The translations under genes and the position numbers were made by a program. 64,000 nucleotides of DNA from Promethearchaeota archaeon. GTDB taxonomy: Archaea; Asgardarchaeota; Lokiarchaeia; Sigyniarchaeales; SOKP01. The notes under the pieces were generated by a model. The model searched no databases and was not told where the DNA came from. It was given only the letters and a program-made list of their open reading frames with translations. The stretch lies in contig RDOA01000017.1 in the NCBI GenBank assembly GCA_011364925.1, positions 1 to 64,000 on the forward strand, written 5' to 3'. Within the stretch, counting starts at the first letter, position 1, and each line of letters begins with the position of its first letter. Shown here one piece after another: positions 42,508 through 52,488 of the stretch.

Positions 42508-44748
42508 ATGACTGATAATTCGTTTTCGTTAGTAGATTTGTATCCAAAATATGTTATCAACTCGAAGGGTGAAAAGAAAAAGTTTGATGTGACCAACATC
42601 GCTAAAGTACTAAATAAAGAAACCGGACTCGATATAAACATCGCAGAAAAGGTAACAGAAGACGTTATCCGTATTATTATAGGACTTGGATACGAGGAAA
42701 TCACCACCAACTACATTAGAGAATTGGTATGCGTGGAGTTAACCCAAAGAGGCTTGAACAAGTATCGAAATTTATTCGCGCGAGCTATTAATCTCGAAAA
42801 CATCTCGTTCAAGTTGGACGAAGATTTTATGAAAAACTTCAAGGGGAAACAACCTGAGTGGGGACCTTTAGGTTACATTACGTATAAAAGAACGTACGCG
42901 AGAATCATCGAAGGAGAAGGTAGGAAAGAAGAATTCTGGGAAACAATTAGAAGAGTTGTGGAAGGATGTTATTCTATTCAGAAGGAGCATTGCATAAAGT
43001 TAAGTTTACCCTGGAGTGATTCAAAAGCTCAACGATCTGCGCAAAAAATGTTTACGAAAATTTGGAATTTTAAGCTTTTACCACCTGGTAGAGGACTCTG
43101 GATGATGGGAACGGAATTCATCGCTCGACATGGTTCTATGTCGCTAAATAACTGTGGCTTTGCCTCGACAGAGGATATTGACCTAAAATATTCCAAAGCT
43201 TTTGCCTTCGTTATGGACGCTTTAATGTTAGGTGTCGGCGTCGGTTTTGATACCAAGGGGGCGGGAAAAGTCGTTATAAAAAAACCAAAAGAGGAGTTAC
43301 TCACTTTTCAAATTCCCGATAGCAGGGAAGGTTGGGTAGAAGCTTTACAAAGAGTCTTAGATGCGTATTTCTTAGGAAAACCTCTTCCAGAATTTGATTT
43401 CAGCTCAATACGACCCGCGGGGGACCCCATTCGAGGATTTGGGGGGATCGCTAGTGGTCCCAATCCATTAAAGGAAATGTTAAAGGATATTCAGAAGATT
43501 TTGGAGGCTCGAATCGGTCAGAAAATAACTTCAATTGATATTTTAGACATTATGAATCTTATTGGGAAATGTGTTGTTGCGGGAAATGTAAGACGTAGTG
43601 CTGAAATAGCGCTAGGCGATCCCACAGATCTTGATTTCGTTACCTCAAAACAAGACGAAGAGAAGCTATATTCTCATAGATGGGCAAGCAACAATAGTAT
43701 TTTTGCCTTTAAAGGATTAGATTATTCCTTTATCGCAGATCAAATCGCTGTGAATGGTGAACCCGGAGTATTTTGGTTGGATAACGCGAAAGCATATTCT
43801 CGAATGAAAGATGAACCAGATTATAAAGATAAAAAAGCTGCCGGCGTGAATCCTTGCGGAGAACAAACCCTAGAATCTTTCGAACTTTGCTGCCTTGTAG
43901 AAACTTTTCCCTCACACCATGATTCGTACGAAGAATTCAGAGAAACTCTAAAGTTTGCCTATTTATACGCTAAGTCGGTGACTCTCGTTAACACTCATTG
44001 GCAAGAAACTAACGCGGTTATGCTAAAAAATCGACGAATGGGAATATCCCAGACGGGGATAATCGAAGCGTTTGTAAAGCACGGGAGACGGACTATGCTC
44101 GAATGGTGCAATAAAGGGTATAGTTATTTACAGAGTTTAGACGAACAATACTCAGGTTGGCTTTGCATCCCAAGGAGTATTAAAATAACCACGGTTAAGC
44201 CGAGTGGAACTGTCAGTCTTCTACCTGGCGTTCCTCCTGGAATTCATTACCCTCATTCTGAATATTACATCCGAAGGATACGCATTTCTAAAAATTCTGA
44301 TCTAATCAAACCTATCAAAAAAGCAGGATACTTCGTCGAAGACGATCTTTATTCGCCCAATACAGTAGTAGTTGAATTTCCCGTCCACGAGAAGTATTTT
44401 GATCGCTCTAAAAACGAAGTTTCAATATGGGAACAAGCAGAAAATGCGGCTGATTATCAAAAGTATTGGTCGGACAACCAAGTATCAATTACTATCACGT
44501 TTAAACCCGAAGAGGCAAATCAAATTAGACACGTTCTTGAATGCTTTGAAGACAAGCTGAAAAGCGCGAGTTTTCTGCCAATAAAAGAACACGGATATAA
44601 GCAAGCACCTTACGAGGAAATTACTAAAGAGAAGTACGAAGAGATGATAGCTCAAATTAAGCCACTGTCTCTCGATGAGACAAAAGATAGGGCAATTGGA
44701 GAAAAATTTTGTGACTCTGATCGATGCGAAGTTAATTTAAAACTATAA
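42508..44748 (+). CDS. nrdJ: Adenosylcobalamin-dependent ribonucleoside-triphosphate reductase (class II, monomeric)
   Basis: 746 residues, the length of the monomeric class II enzyme (L. leichmannii type, ~739). The N-terminus has an ATP-cone-like segment (YPKYVINSKGEKKKFDVTNI). Redox and radical cysteines are all present: LNNCGFAST; NPCGEQTLESFELC, where the thiyl Cys (NPCGE) is followed 11 residues later by the partner Cys; and the C-terminal shuttle pair CDSDRC. Further motifs are KPSGTVSLLPGVPPGIHYPH and GVGVGFDTKG. The enzyme makes dNTPs with cobalamin and does not need oxygen, which fits an anaerobe. Single gene with its own promoter. Confidence 0.95.
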   Translation: MTDNSFSLVDLYPKYVINSKGEKKKFDVTNIAKVLNKETGLDINIAEKVTEDVIRIIIGLGYEEITTNYIRELVCVELTQRGLNKYRNLFARAINLENISFKLDEDFMKNFKGKQPEWGPLGYITYKRTYARIIEGEGRKEEFWETIRRVVEGCYSIQKEHCIKLSLPWSDSKAQRSAQKMFTKIWNFKLLPPGRGLWMMGTEFIARHGSMSLNNCGFASTEDIDLKYSKAFAFVMDALMLGVGVGFDTKGAGKVVIKKPKEELLTFQIPDSREGWVEALQRVLDAYFLGKPLPEFDFSSIRPAGDPIRGFGGIASGPNPLKEMLKDIQKILEARIGQKITSIDILDIMNLIGKCVVAGNVRRSAEIALGDPTDLDFVTSKQDEEKLYSHRWASNNSIFAFKGLDYSFIADQIAVNGEPGVFWLDNAKAYSRMKDEPDYKDKKAAGVNPCGEQTLESFELCCLVETFPSHHDSYEEFRETLKFAYLYAKSVTLVNTHWQETNAVMLKNRRMGISQTGIIEAFVKHGRRTMLEWCNKGYSYLQSLDEQYSGWLCIPRSIKITTVKPSGTVSLLPGVPPGIHYPHSEYYIRRIRISKNSDLIKPIKKAGYFVEDDLYSPNTVVVEFPVHEKYFDRSKNEVSIWEQAENAADYQKYWSDNQVSITITFKPEEANQIRHVLECFEDKLKSASFLPIKEHGYKQAPYEEITKEKYEEMIAQIKPLSLDETKDRAIGEKFCDSDRCEVNLKL

Positions 44749-44862
44749 ACTATACTGTTTCCTTACACATTTATATGTAATTTAGTTTAATCAACAGTAT
44801 TGATAACTCTTTTAAGCTAAATTACCTATTTTATCTATAACAATATTTAGTGGTGAAATTTC

Positions 44863-45906
44863 TTGGATCTTCCTTATGAAGCAGTAGTTAATGGCATTTC
44901 TGTAACGATTTTTGTTATTGTTGGATGGATTATAGGTATTGCTTTTATAGCAAAATCCAGAAGTAGTCAAGCAAAGCTTCTTTTCTACTATGGTTTGGGG
45001 CTAATATTTGGTGTTTCAAACTGGTTAGGAACATTCCTTGATTTTATATTTGTTATTTTTACCAATGAAAACATAGGTATTATGCTGGCAATCTTAGGAT
45101 ATGCTACAATGCCAATAGGAGTAATTTTTGTGATGTATGTTTTCGCTGAGTTAATCCTACCACAAAAAAAATATTTAATATTATCACTTTACCTTATTTT
45201 AGGGATTATTTTTGAAATCCTACTTTTAATAAATCCGACTTACTCAATTAATATTACTTATCCTTCAGTTTCAGGTTCAGATCTAATAGAGCTATCTGTA
45301 AAGCTTGGAACTCCCCTCTTCTTCTTGAGTTTAATTTTTCAAATGTCTATTTTAATATTTCTTGGATTTGGGTTTTTGATCAAAAGCTTTTTATCAAAAG
45401 GATTACTAAGAAAGAAGTTCTTATTACTATCAATAGGGTGGTTTATCTTTGTGGTATGTGCTATGATTGACAATTTAATCGATCCTGGTGTTTTTATAAT
45501 ACTAGTAAGAATAGGCCTTATAAGCAATGGATATTTCTCTTACATGGGATTAAGGGAAGAACCTATAAAAACCGAGAATAGCAAAGCAACAAAGGAAGTT
45601 GAAATCGAGAAATCTCTTTTTAGACTCTATAAAAACAGAGCTGGGGTTACAGAAGAAGAAATTATATATCATCGGGAAAAGAAAATTTGTTTGATTTGTA
45701 AGAGTCCAGCAATTAAGTATACATATATATGTCCTAAATGTGAAGCTCTTTATTGTCAAAATTGTGCCCAAACCTTAGAAAGTATTGAAAACGCTTGTTG
45801 GGTGTGTTTAACTCCAATCGATGAAAATAAACCAACCAAACCGTATATTGAACGTAAACAAAAGTTAAAAGTTGGGTTTGAAGACAAAAAGAAATTGAAA
45901 GAATAA
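44863..45906 (+). CDS. 7TM protein with C-terminal RING-like zinc finger
   Basis: 347 residues from TTG (no earlier in-frame start). The first ~225 residues make about seven membrane helices. A charged linker follows, then residues ~277-325: CLICKS, YICPKCEALYCQNCA, CWVC. The spacing C-x2-C ... C-x2-C-x4-C-x2-C ... C-x2-C gives eight cysteines, as in RING/treble-clef zinc fingers. In eukaryotes membrane RING proteins are ubiquitin ligases, and Asgard archaea possess ubiquitin-like systems; ligase activity here is pure inference. The last ~25 residues are basic. Function unknown. Confidence 0.6.
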   Translation: MDLPYEAVVNGISVTIFVIVGWIIGIAFIAKSRSSQAKLLFYYGLGLIFGVSNWLGTFLDFIFVIFTNENIGIMLAILGYATMPIGVIFVMYVFAELILPQKKYLILSLYLILGIIFEILLLINPTYSINITYPSVSGSDLIELSVKLGTPLFFLSLIFQMSILIFLGFGFLIKSFLSKGLLRKKFLLLSIGWFIFVVCAMIDNLIDPGVFIILVRIGLISNGYFSYMGLREEPIKTENSKATKEVEIEKSLFRLYKNRAGVTEEEIIYHREKKICLICKSPAIKYTYICPKCEALYCQNCAQTLESIENACWVCLTPIDENKPTKPYIERKQKLKVGFEDKKKLKE

Positions 45907-46038
45907 CTTACAGTTCAATTTTTTCCCTATTTTATTTAATTGATGTGAATAAAATTTTTAACCGCAAATCATATTATTATTACTAACAAATTTATTTTTT
46001 AAAAACATAAATAGCTGAAATCATAAAAGTGATAATTT

Positions 46039-46959
46039 ATGGAAAATGATCCAGAAGAGGATAATAAAACAAGGAAAGAACGGGAAAAAGCAAGGGCAAC
46101 TCCTGAAAAGGAAAAGAAAGCTGCAAAAACTCCTGATGCCAAACTACCCGAAGCTCCTAAAACTCCTACCAAAAAAATAGTTTATAAGAGATTAAACATA
46201 AATTTTTGGAGAACGCGATTACACGACGAAGAGTTAGGAGTTCATCAACAGTTGAAATATACTGCAAAAACTCGTTGGTTTTCTAAGAATTTTGATATTG
46301 AAGGTGTTATAGAGGAAGACAACGAAAAGAAGTATATAATTGCGTTTAATAAACAGGAATGGGAGGAAGGACCATTTGAAAATAAAAGACTCGTGTGTAG
46401 ATACTTTACAATAATGGAGGAAACAATTGATGCTAAAGCAAAAGGAGGTAACTTTAAAGGTGGTGTAGAATTAAGCGTCCTCCATTCTCTCGTTCAGAGT
46501 TTCGAGGTTAGACACGCCGCACCCGTTTTTTTCGCGCAAATTCCTGGCTTAATGGTCTTGATTCGTTTTGTAAGAGGATGGAGATTAATCGGAACTCGTT
46601 GGAGTTTCCCACTCCTTCCTGAACAAAAAGGCGACAAATTACAAATAGTACACGCACGAGGTGTTGTCGGCCCCGGCAGAAACTATAAATTGCGCATTGG
46701 AAAGAAGTTAATAGCACGAGTGGACGGACATCCAATACAAAAAGAATTTGCAGTTGAAATTTACGACGAAGATTACGCAAAAGATAAGACATTTGTAAAA
46801 TACATGACATTATTCGCAATGGCGTGCAATTTTATGGACGAATCAATAAAAGTCGTCAAACGATTATATAAAAAGATGAAATCTAATGGAACTTCGGATT
46901 ATAAACCCCCCAAAACTGAAATGGATTTGTTTAGGAATCCACGAATGATGAGAAGATAA
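46039..46959 (+). CDS. Hypothetical protein with charged N-terminus, possibly LURP1/Tubby-like
   Basis: 306 residues. The first ~50 are a charged, Pro/Lys-rich disordered tail (TRKEREKARATPEKEKK). The rest is a beta-rich domain (KLNINFWRTRLHDEELG... KYIIAFNKQEWEEG) whose second half alternates strands (YKLRIGKKLIARVDG) and ends with a long helix (FMDESIKVVKRLYKKM), a pattern also seen in LURP-one/Tubby-like folds. This fold call is a guess. No signal or membrane helix. Function unknown; single gene. Confidence 0.5.
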   Translation: MENDPEEDNKTRKEREKARATPEKEKKAAKTPDAKLPEAPKTPTKKIVYKRLNINFWRTRLHDEELGVHQQLKYTAKTRWFSKNFDIEGVIEEDNEKKYIIAFNKQEWEEGPFENKRLVCRYFTIMEETIDAKAKGGNFKGGVELSVLHSLVQSFEVRHAAPVFFAQIPGLMVLIRFVRGWRLIGTRWSFPLLPEQKGDKLQIVHARGVVGPGRNYKLRIGKKLIARVDGHPIQKEFAVEIYDEDYAKDKTFVKYMTLFAMACNFMDESIKVVKRLYKKMKSNGTSDYKPPKTEMDLFRNPRMMRR

Positions 46960-47128
46960 ATACATAATAATACAATTATAAACTTTTTTTATTTCTTAAT
47001 TTTCTGAGTCCTAAATTATACATAATACAAGCAAAAATTGCAGATTGTTTTATATAATTAATTATATCTAAGTGAAATAAAAAAATCAAAAATTTTTTTC
47101 TCAAGAAGAAAGGAGGCTAGTCCATCAA

Positions 47129-47701
47129 ATGAATGAGGTTTTTAACATAGTTACAAAGCCAAAAGCCAAATTATATAAGAAATTTCCCCTCTCTAGGGTA
47201 TTCGTTTATGAATTTTCAACAATTCTCCATTATTTGGTAGGAGGGTTAGGATTAATTATAGGGTATTCATTTTTACAGTTGGGATATATGATAGGTTTAA
47301 TCTACATTATCTTTGCTTTTTTACAGATGTATATTCTTATGCCGTTAACTGTGTGTCCAAATTGTGTATATTATAGAATGGATGGATCACGATGCGTTTC
47401 GGGTTTGAATATAATTTCGAGAAAATTGGCAAAGGAAGGAAGGCAAGAAGATTTTCAAAAAAGAGCAGAAGGTTTATTTTGCTACAATAATATCTATATG
47501 GTCGCGTTATTCTTTCCTATTGTTGCTGTGATTCCTGCTCTAATTTTAAACTTCTCTCTATTTCTGTTAATCCCGTTTTTAGTAGTTCTCGGATTGTTGA
47601 TCTTCCGTTTCTTTGTGATTTTTCCGAAAATCGCATGTCTGCACTGCAACGCAAAATTTACCTGCCCTATTGGTGAAAAAATAGGCGTTCGAGACAAGTA
47701 G
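47129..47701 (+). CDS. Cysteine-containing four-helix membrane protein
   Basis: 190 residues with about four membrane helices in two pairs (~35-75 and ~125-165). Cytosolic cysteine motifs sit after each pair: CPNCVYYRMDGSRCVSG and CLHCNAKFTCPIGEK. These could bind a metal or Fe-S cluster. An AAGGAGG-like purine run (AAAGGAGGC) lies before the ATG with about 14 bases between. Family not recognised, though the CPNC..Y....C.SGLN arrangement appears specific. Confidence 0.55.
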   Translation: MNEVFNIVTKPKAKLYKKFPLSRVFVYEFSTILHYLVGGLGLIIGYSFLQLGYMIGLIYIIFAFLQMYILMPLTVCPNCVYYRMDGSRCVSGLNIISRKLAKEGRQEDFQKRAEGLFCYNNIYMVALFFPIVAVIPALILNFSLFLLIPFLVVLGLLIFRFFVIFPKIACLHCNAKFTCPIGEKIGVRDK

Positions 47702-47744
47702 TATAATGAAAGAAATGTGGGAATAAGGAAATCTATATTATGAA

Positions 47745-49544
47745 TTAAAACCGATTTTTTACTACTTTTATTCTTCTTTTTTTGATAAACATAATTAGAA
47801 TCATACTGAAGAATGCTATTATAATGGGAAAGTAAATTAACGAGGATATTGTAGGATTTTCTGGTTTATGATAAATGAATTTAAGTACCAGAGTAGATTG
47901 GGTGCAAATAATCTCTTTTTTGGAATTTTCAAAAAGAGCGGAATTGTCGATACCGCGATTATTGATAGCAAAAGTGATTCTGATGTGTTCGTCTAACAAC
48001 CACATTTGTAAGTCGTCATTTCTACCAATTAAAATACCATTCTCGATTGTGCTATAGCATAATGTTGGTTCTACTATTACGTCTCCTCCATAAATATCGG
48101 AAAAGTCAACAAAATCGGTTGTAATTATTTCTCTCTCCATAGATCCTTCTGGAATCTTATAGAGAGTGTTGTTATACGCCTCATAAAGAAAGATATTTCC
48201 ATTTGTATCAGTTACACCAACAATCTTCGTGGTTTTTTCAAACGTGTCTATCTTATGGTAATCCATTGGATTACTTATGGGTATTCGGTAAACATAAGTC
48301 TCGTTTTTTAGTATATCTTCTGTTAAGAGTATGATCTCGTTATTTTTAACATCATAATGGATTGATTTAGCCCACTCGTGAAATTCATGAATGAACCAAT
48401 CTTCGAAAGAACCATCGTGATGAACGCGAAGGATTGTTACCGAATCGTTTCCTAACAACGCATATATATTGTTATCTGCATCTACTATTAATTTCGATAT
48501 TGTTTTATTGTACGGATTCCTCCCGAAATACGTTGGTCCTGTTTGATTTATTTTGTAGATGGTGTCATCAATTACATAGAGGATCATTCCATCGTTAGTC
48601 TCAATTATAGATTGAGAGTTTATCAAGGGAGTAAGTATTTCTGCTTCCGTTTTATCCGGATCGTAGCTGATAAGGCATCCCCCAAAGCTCCCCGCGGCAA
48701 TAAAGGTTTGCATTTTAGTTGACCAAGTTAATGTGCTCATTCCAACTTTGGAAGCCATTAAGAATACAAAATCGGTATTATTATACTTATAAAATCCCCT
48801 ATTATTACCATCTGCTGTCATATAGTAAAGATCATCATTATCATCTACACCAATTCCAATTACTTCTTGCGTACCTGGAAGTCCAACTCCTGTTTTTAAT
48901 ACCGTCGTCATTGAAGACGTTAAATTCATCATAGAAAATGACCCGAGATATGTTTCTGTATAATAAAGAATGCTTTGCTCGTTATTTAAAACAATCTGAC
49001 TACAACCTTGCACATTTGACAGGATCGTTGTAATGAAGTTACCATCAGCATCAAATTTTAAAATGTCTGTTCCGTTTGTTAAAGAGCCAGAATAGAACGA
49101 ATCGTCTGTAGGATCAACGGTTAATGTCGATAAATATCCTCCAGAAGAATAATTATTTAATAAATTAAATTCGCTGGAAGTTATAGTATAAAAACAGAAT
49201 CCATCAACTCCTATATAACGATTATGGATAGGTTGGTACACAATATCACTCAACGATATGTTCAAGGTACGGTACTCTGTATGAATTCCAAATTCGTCCA
49301 TTTTCATCATTACGTGATTAAGGTTATCAACATAATAAAGATCGTTATTCTCCCCTATACATTTCGGTCCTGGAGGATGTTGAATCTCATAAATCCGTAA
49401 TATGTCCCACCCTGGCCTAACCTCTCTCATAGGTTCGTTTTGAACAACACTACCACCCATCGGAATAATCGAGATGATATTGGAAAAAAATAAAATCGTA
49501 ATTACAAAACAAAATCGAGCTTTATTCAATGTCAAAATTACCAA
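47745..49544 (-). CDS. Membrane-anchored beta-propeller surface protein
   Basis: 599 residues. Signal peptide (FCFVITILFFSNIISIIPMG), then six or seven blades of propeller-like repeats with alternating D-x-D/N-G and Y-x-Y strands (ENNDLYYVDNLNHVMMK; GVDDNDDLYYMTADG; DADNNIYALLGNDS), and a C-terminal membrane helix (SLIYFPIIIAFFSMILIMFI) with a basic tail (KKRRIKVVKNRF). So the propeller faces outward. Ligand unknown. Confidence 0.6.
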   Translation of the reverse strand: MVILTLNKARFCFVITILFFSNIISIIPMGGSVVQNEPMREVRPGWDILRIYEIQHPPGPKCIGENNDLYYVDNLNHVMMKMDEFGIHTEYRTLNISLSDIVYQPIHNRYIGVDGFCFYTITSSEFNLLNNYSSGGYLSTLTVDPTDDSFYSGSLTNGTDILKFDADGNFITTILSNVQGCSQIVLNNEQSILYYTETYLGSFSMMNLTSSMTTVLKTGVGLPGTQEVIGIGVDDNDDLYYMTADGNNRGFYKYNNTDFVFLMASKVGMSTLTWSTKMQTFIAAGSFGGCLISYDPDKTEAEILTPLINSQSIIETNDGMILYVIDDTIYKINQTGPTYFGRNPYNKTISKLIVDADNNIYALLGNDSVTILRVHHDGSFEDWFIHEFHEWAKSIHYDVKNNEIILLTEDILKNETYVYRIPISNPMDYHKIDTFEKTTKIVGVTDTNGNIFLYEAYNNTLYKIPEGSMEREIITTDFVDFSDIYGGDVIVEPTLCYSTIENGILIGRNDDLQMWLLDEHIRITFAINNRGIDNSALFENSKKEIICTQSTLVLKFIYHKPENPTISSLIYFPIIIAFFSMILIMFIKKRRIKVVKNRF

Positions 49545-49595
49545 CTTTTCAGCTAAGATATAAAAATAATAAAAAATGAAAATTTTTTTATTAAA

Positions 49596-50369
49596 CTAAG
49601 AAAGCATACTTTTTTTCCAAGCTATATATCCTCGAGTTTCTTTTCCTCGATAGATTGCGCTTTTACCTGTCTGTTTTTCGTAGACGCGTTGAAGAGTTTC
49701 TTCGTCAGCTCCTTGTAGTTCTTCTCTTTTTATTTCTTCTTCAACTTCCATCTCCTCTTCTATTTTTTTAACGCGTTTGAGAACAGCAAAGACTCCATGG
49801 TTCCATAATACGAAGGCTATGTAAACAAGCATCACGATTACAAATAACACACCTCCAACGAAGAGAACCCATTCTCCGGGATTAAAGTGATTTATAATGT
49901 AAATCCATAGATCTGCGATAAAATTTGGGAAAACTGTATAAGGTAGGATAACGACTAGAAGAGTGATAATAAAGGCATAAACCCCTACCAATGTCACTGC
50001 TATTAAAAGTCTCAGTGTGGTATAATCTTCGTATTTCTTAGCCAATATCCTATCCTTGAATAATCTCTGACAAAGCTTAAGTATCCCGCCCCTGAATAAT
50101 ACGTAGAAAAGGACTAACAAGAAAAGATGGAGAACCACGATTCCAACAATTATTAGTGCAACCCAACCTACACCTAAATTCCATATTTGAAACCATAAAC
50201 CTTGATCTATAAGCCAACCTATAATTGTGAGCCAAATACCGAGAATAGTTATCGCTGAGGCAACAATGATTGCATAATATATTAACTTAGCAATACGTAT
50301 ATCCCAAGTACTATATTCATCAAGTGGATCTGGTGGTCTTGTTGGTGCTTTTCGCGATTGACGTGGCAT
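49596..50369 (-). CDS. Four-transmembrane protein with conserved charged C-terminal tail
   Basis: 257 residues: a Pro/Arg-rich N-terminus, four membrane helices (~28-50, 65-95, 115-145, 165-195), then a coiled-coil-like EVEEEIKREELQ and the tail ADEETLQRVYEKQTGKSAIY-RGKETRGY, which looks like a small independent domain. I do not recognise it. The C-terminus is predicted cytosolic. Upstream gap of 120 bases; it may be in one unit with the zinc-ribbon gene before it. Confidence 0.5.
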   Translation of the reverse strand: MPRQSRKAPTRPPDPLDEYSTWDIRIAKLIYYAIIVASAITILGIWLTIIGWLIDQGLWFQIWNLGVGWVALIIVGIVVLHLFLLVLFYVLFRGGILKLCQRLFKDRILAKKYEDYTTLRLLIAVTLVGVYAFIITLLVVILPYTVFPNFIADLWIYIINHFNPGEWVLFVGGVLFVIVMLVYIAFVLWNHGVFAVLKRVKKIEEEMEVEEEIKREELQGADEETLQRVYEKQTGKSAIYRGKETRGYIAWKKSMLS

Positions 50370-50489
50370 TTTTTTTCCTCTAATTGTATTAGATTTTTAC
50401 AATTTATATTATTATATTGGTGTTTTAGTTTATTTGAATAATTTGCCTATTTAAATATTATGTGATTGATAAAATAGACAACGGCGATT

Positions 50490-50939
50490 TTAGGACGATG
50501 TTTTTAAAGACGAGTGACAGTATGGGCACCGACTAATTCCTACTTCAATATCCTCACCGCAATAAGGGCAGAAATTTTGGCCTTTTTCTTCTCTTCCCTC
50601 TTTAATTTTCGAAGGAGCTTCCTTTGCTTCCTTCTGTTTCTTTTCTTTTGCTTTCCCAGCTTTTTTAAGCACTTTTTCCTTTGCAGTTAATGGTTCTTCC
50701 TCTTCTTTTGGTTTTACATGGGGTTCAGTCGAAAATTCTACTTTAGATCTACAGGTAGGACAGTGTTCCTTCTTTTTTTTTGCGTAGATAAATGCGAAAA
50801 TAATTGCTCCGATTCCAACAGAAGCTATCGAGATTAAAACCCATTCAACTTTTTGAAATGTTTCCAGTGGCTTTTTTATAGGTTTTGTAACCTCTTTATC
50901 ACAAACTTTACAGTACGCGTATTTTGGCATCTTATTCAA
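50490..50939 (-). CDS. Membrane protein with zinc-ribbon ends
   Basis: 149 residues from TTG 50939; ATG 50930 (MPKYAYCK) is more likely. CKVCDKEV at the N-terminus and CPTCRSK after the single helix (WVLISIASVGIGAIIFAFIY) form one possible zinc site; a Lys/Glu-rich linker leads to a second, FCPYCGEDIEVGISRCPYC, a classic zinc ribbon. Probably a small membrane-bound scaffold or adaptor. Function unknown. Confidence 0.55.
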   Translation of the reverse strand: MNKMPKYAYCKVCDKEVTKPIKKPLETFQKVEWVLISIASVGIGAIIFAFIYAKKKKEHCPTCRSKVEFSTEPHVKPKEEEEPLTAKEKVLKKAGKAKEKKQKEAKEAPSKIKEGREEKGQNFCPYCGEDIEVGISRCPYCHSSLKTSS

Positions 50940-51088
50940 TTTTTTATTAGTAGCTAATTAAGTCTTATTATAGAAGGTTTTATTAAAAAAATTACCATTC
51001 TAAAATTTATTTTTTACTTAGTTTCTTCAAAATTTTTTACTTACACTACATTTTATTTATTACTAACTCAAACTCACTTTATTCTCGC

Positions 51089-52402
51089 ATGGAAAAGAAT
51101 TCTTTTTACATTGAAACATATGGATGTTTTTCTAATAAATCAGATTCGTATATAATCTCAACACTTCTGAATAAATCTGGATACACTCCGACTACCATTG
51201 AAGAAGCAGAGTTTGTGATAATAAACACCTGTGCTGTAAAGCAACAAACTGAAAATAAAATTAAAACTCGTTTGAGTGAACTTTATAACCACTATAAAGA
51301 AGATAGAAATAAACATTTCATCATTGCCGGTTGTTTACCGCATGTTGATCCTTCATATATAGATGTCGTTAAAAATTTAATTCCTAATTTCTCAGCAATA
51401 ATCGATCTCGATAATTTAAAAGAAATTCCTTTCATTTTTGAAGAAATCAGATCAGGAAAAACCAATCTTGTCCGTAAATCAACGGGTTCAATTGATAAAT
51501 CTGAAATATTAATTGATTATCCCGAAGGAAAAATTACTGGAATCGTTCCAATCTCAGAAGGTTGTTTAGGTTCATGCACATATTGCTGCGTGAAAAACGC
51601 CCGAGGACGCCTAAAATGTTACAATCATCAAACTATTCTTGAAAATGTAAAGCATCAATTACAGTCAGGTATTAAGCAAATTTACTTGACATCCCAAGAT
51701 TGTAGCACTTATGAGTACGATAATATTAAATTGGTTGATTTAATATCTGAAATTGCTGTTTTGGACTACAAATTCTTTTTAAGAATCGGCATGCTCAATC
51801 CAAGGTTTTTAATAGACGAATTCGAACAATTACTTACTATATATAAACATAAAAAAATCTATCATTTTTTACATGTCCCAATACAATCTGGGAGTGATTC
51901 AATTCTTAAATTAATGAATCGTAATTATGTTATCTCAGATATCATGGAGAAATTGAAAATCCTTAGAAGCAAGTTTCCGTTTCTTTCGATCTCAACCGAT
52001 ATCATATGTGGTTTCCCTGGAGAAACTGAAGAAGATTTTAGTAAGACCATAGATTTGATTAAATGGCTAAAACCCGAAATTCTTAACGTATCAAAATATA
52101 CACCTCGACCTGGCACGAAAGCGAAATATATGGAGCAATTGAATAGTAAGACAATAAAAGAGCGTTCCACAACTCTTTCTGGTGTTTTTCGGGAATCTTT
52201 AAACGATATTAATTCTAAGTGGAAGAATTGGGAAGGAGAAGTTTTAGTTTTACATAAAGGAACTAGAGATAACCAAGTATTTGGAAGAAATTTCGCATAT
52301 AAAAATGTGTTCATCGATAATTTTACAGGTGATTATGGATCTTTTGTAAAAGTACGCATTTCTAATGTTGACGGATTTAACTTATTTGTAGAATGTATAT
52401 AA
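51089..52402 (+). CDS. tRNA t6A37 methylthiotransferase (MtaB/CDKAL1-like, archaeal)
   Basis: 437 residues of the radical-SAM MiaB/MtaB family, which adds a methylthio group to t6A37 in tRNA. N-terminal UPF0004 domain with three cluster Cys: TYGCFSNKSDS, INTCAVK and AGCLPHVDP. The radical-SAM motif is C-x3-C-x2-C in GCLGSCTYCCVKNARGR, followed by LTSQDCSTYEYD and STDIICGFPGETEEDF. The C-terminal TRAM domain is the last ~65 residues. The ARGR motif after the triad and the length suit the archaeal e-MtaB type. Start ATG fits the family. Confidence 0.85.
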   Translation: MEKNSFYIETYGCFSNKSDSYIISTLLNKSGYTPTTIEEAEFVIINTCAVKQQTENKIKTRLSELYNHYKEDRNKHFIIAGCLPHVDPSYIDVVKNLIPNFSAIIDLDNLKEIPFIFEEIRSGKTNLVRKSTGSIDKSEILIDYPEGKITGIVPISEGCLGSCTYCCVKNARGRLKCYNHQTILENVKHQLQSGIKQIYLTSQDCSTYEYDNIKLVDLISEIAVLDYKFFLRIGMLNPRFLIDEFEQLLTIYKHKKIYHFLHVPIQSGSDSILKLMNRNYVISDIMEKLKILRSKFPFLSISTDIICGFPGETEEDFSKTIDLIKWLKPEILNVSKYTPRPGTKAKYMEQLNSKTIKERSTTLSGVFRESLNDINSKWKNWEGEVLVLHKGTRDNQVFGRNFAYKNVFIDNFTGDYGSFVKVRISNVDGFNLFVECI

Positions 52403-52488
52403 ATCGATGACAAGAAATAATTAAACTTTTATTTAATGATACTTCAGTTAACTTACAACTTTAAATTATTAGGATAAAGTGATTATAA

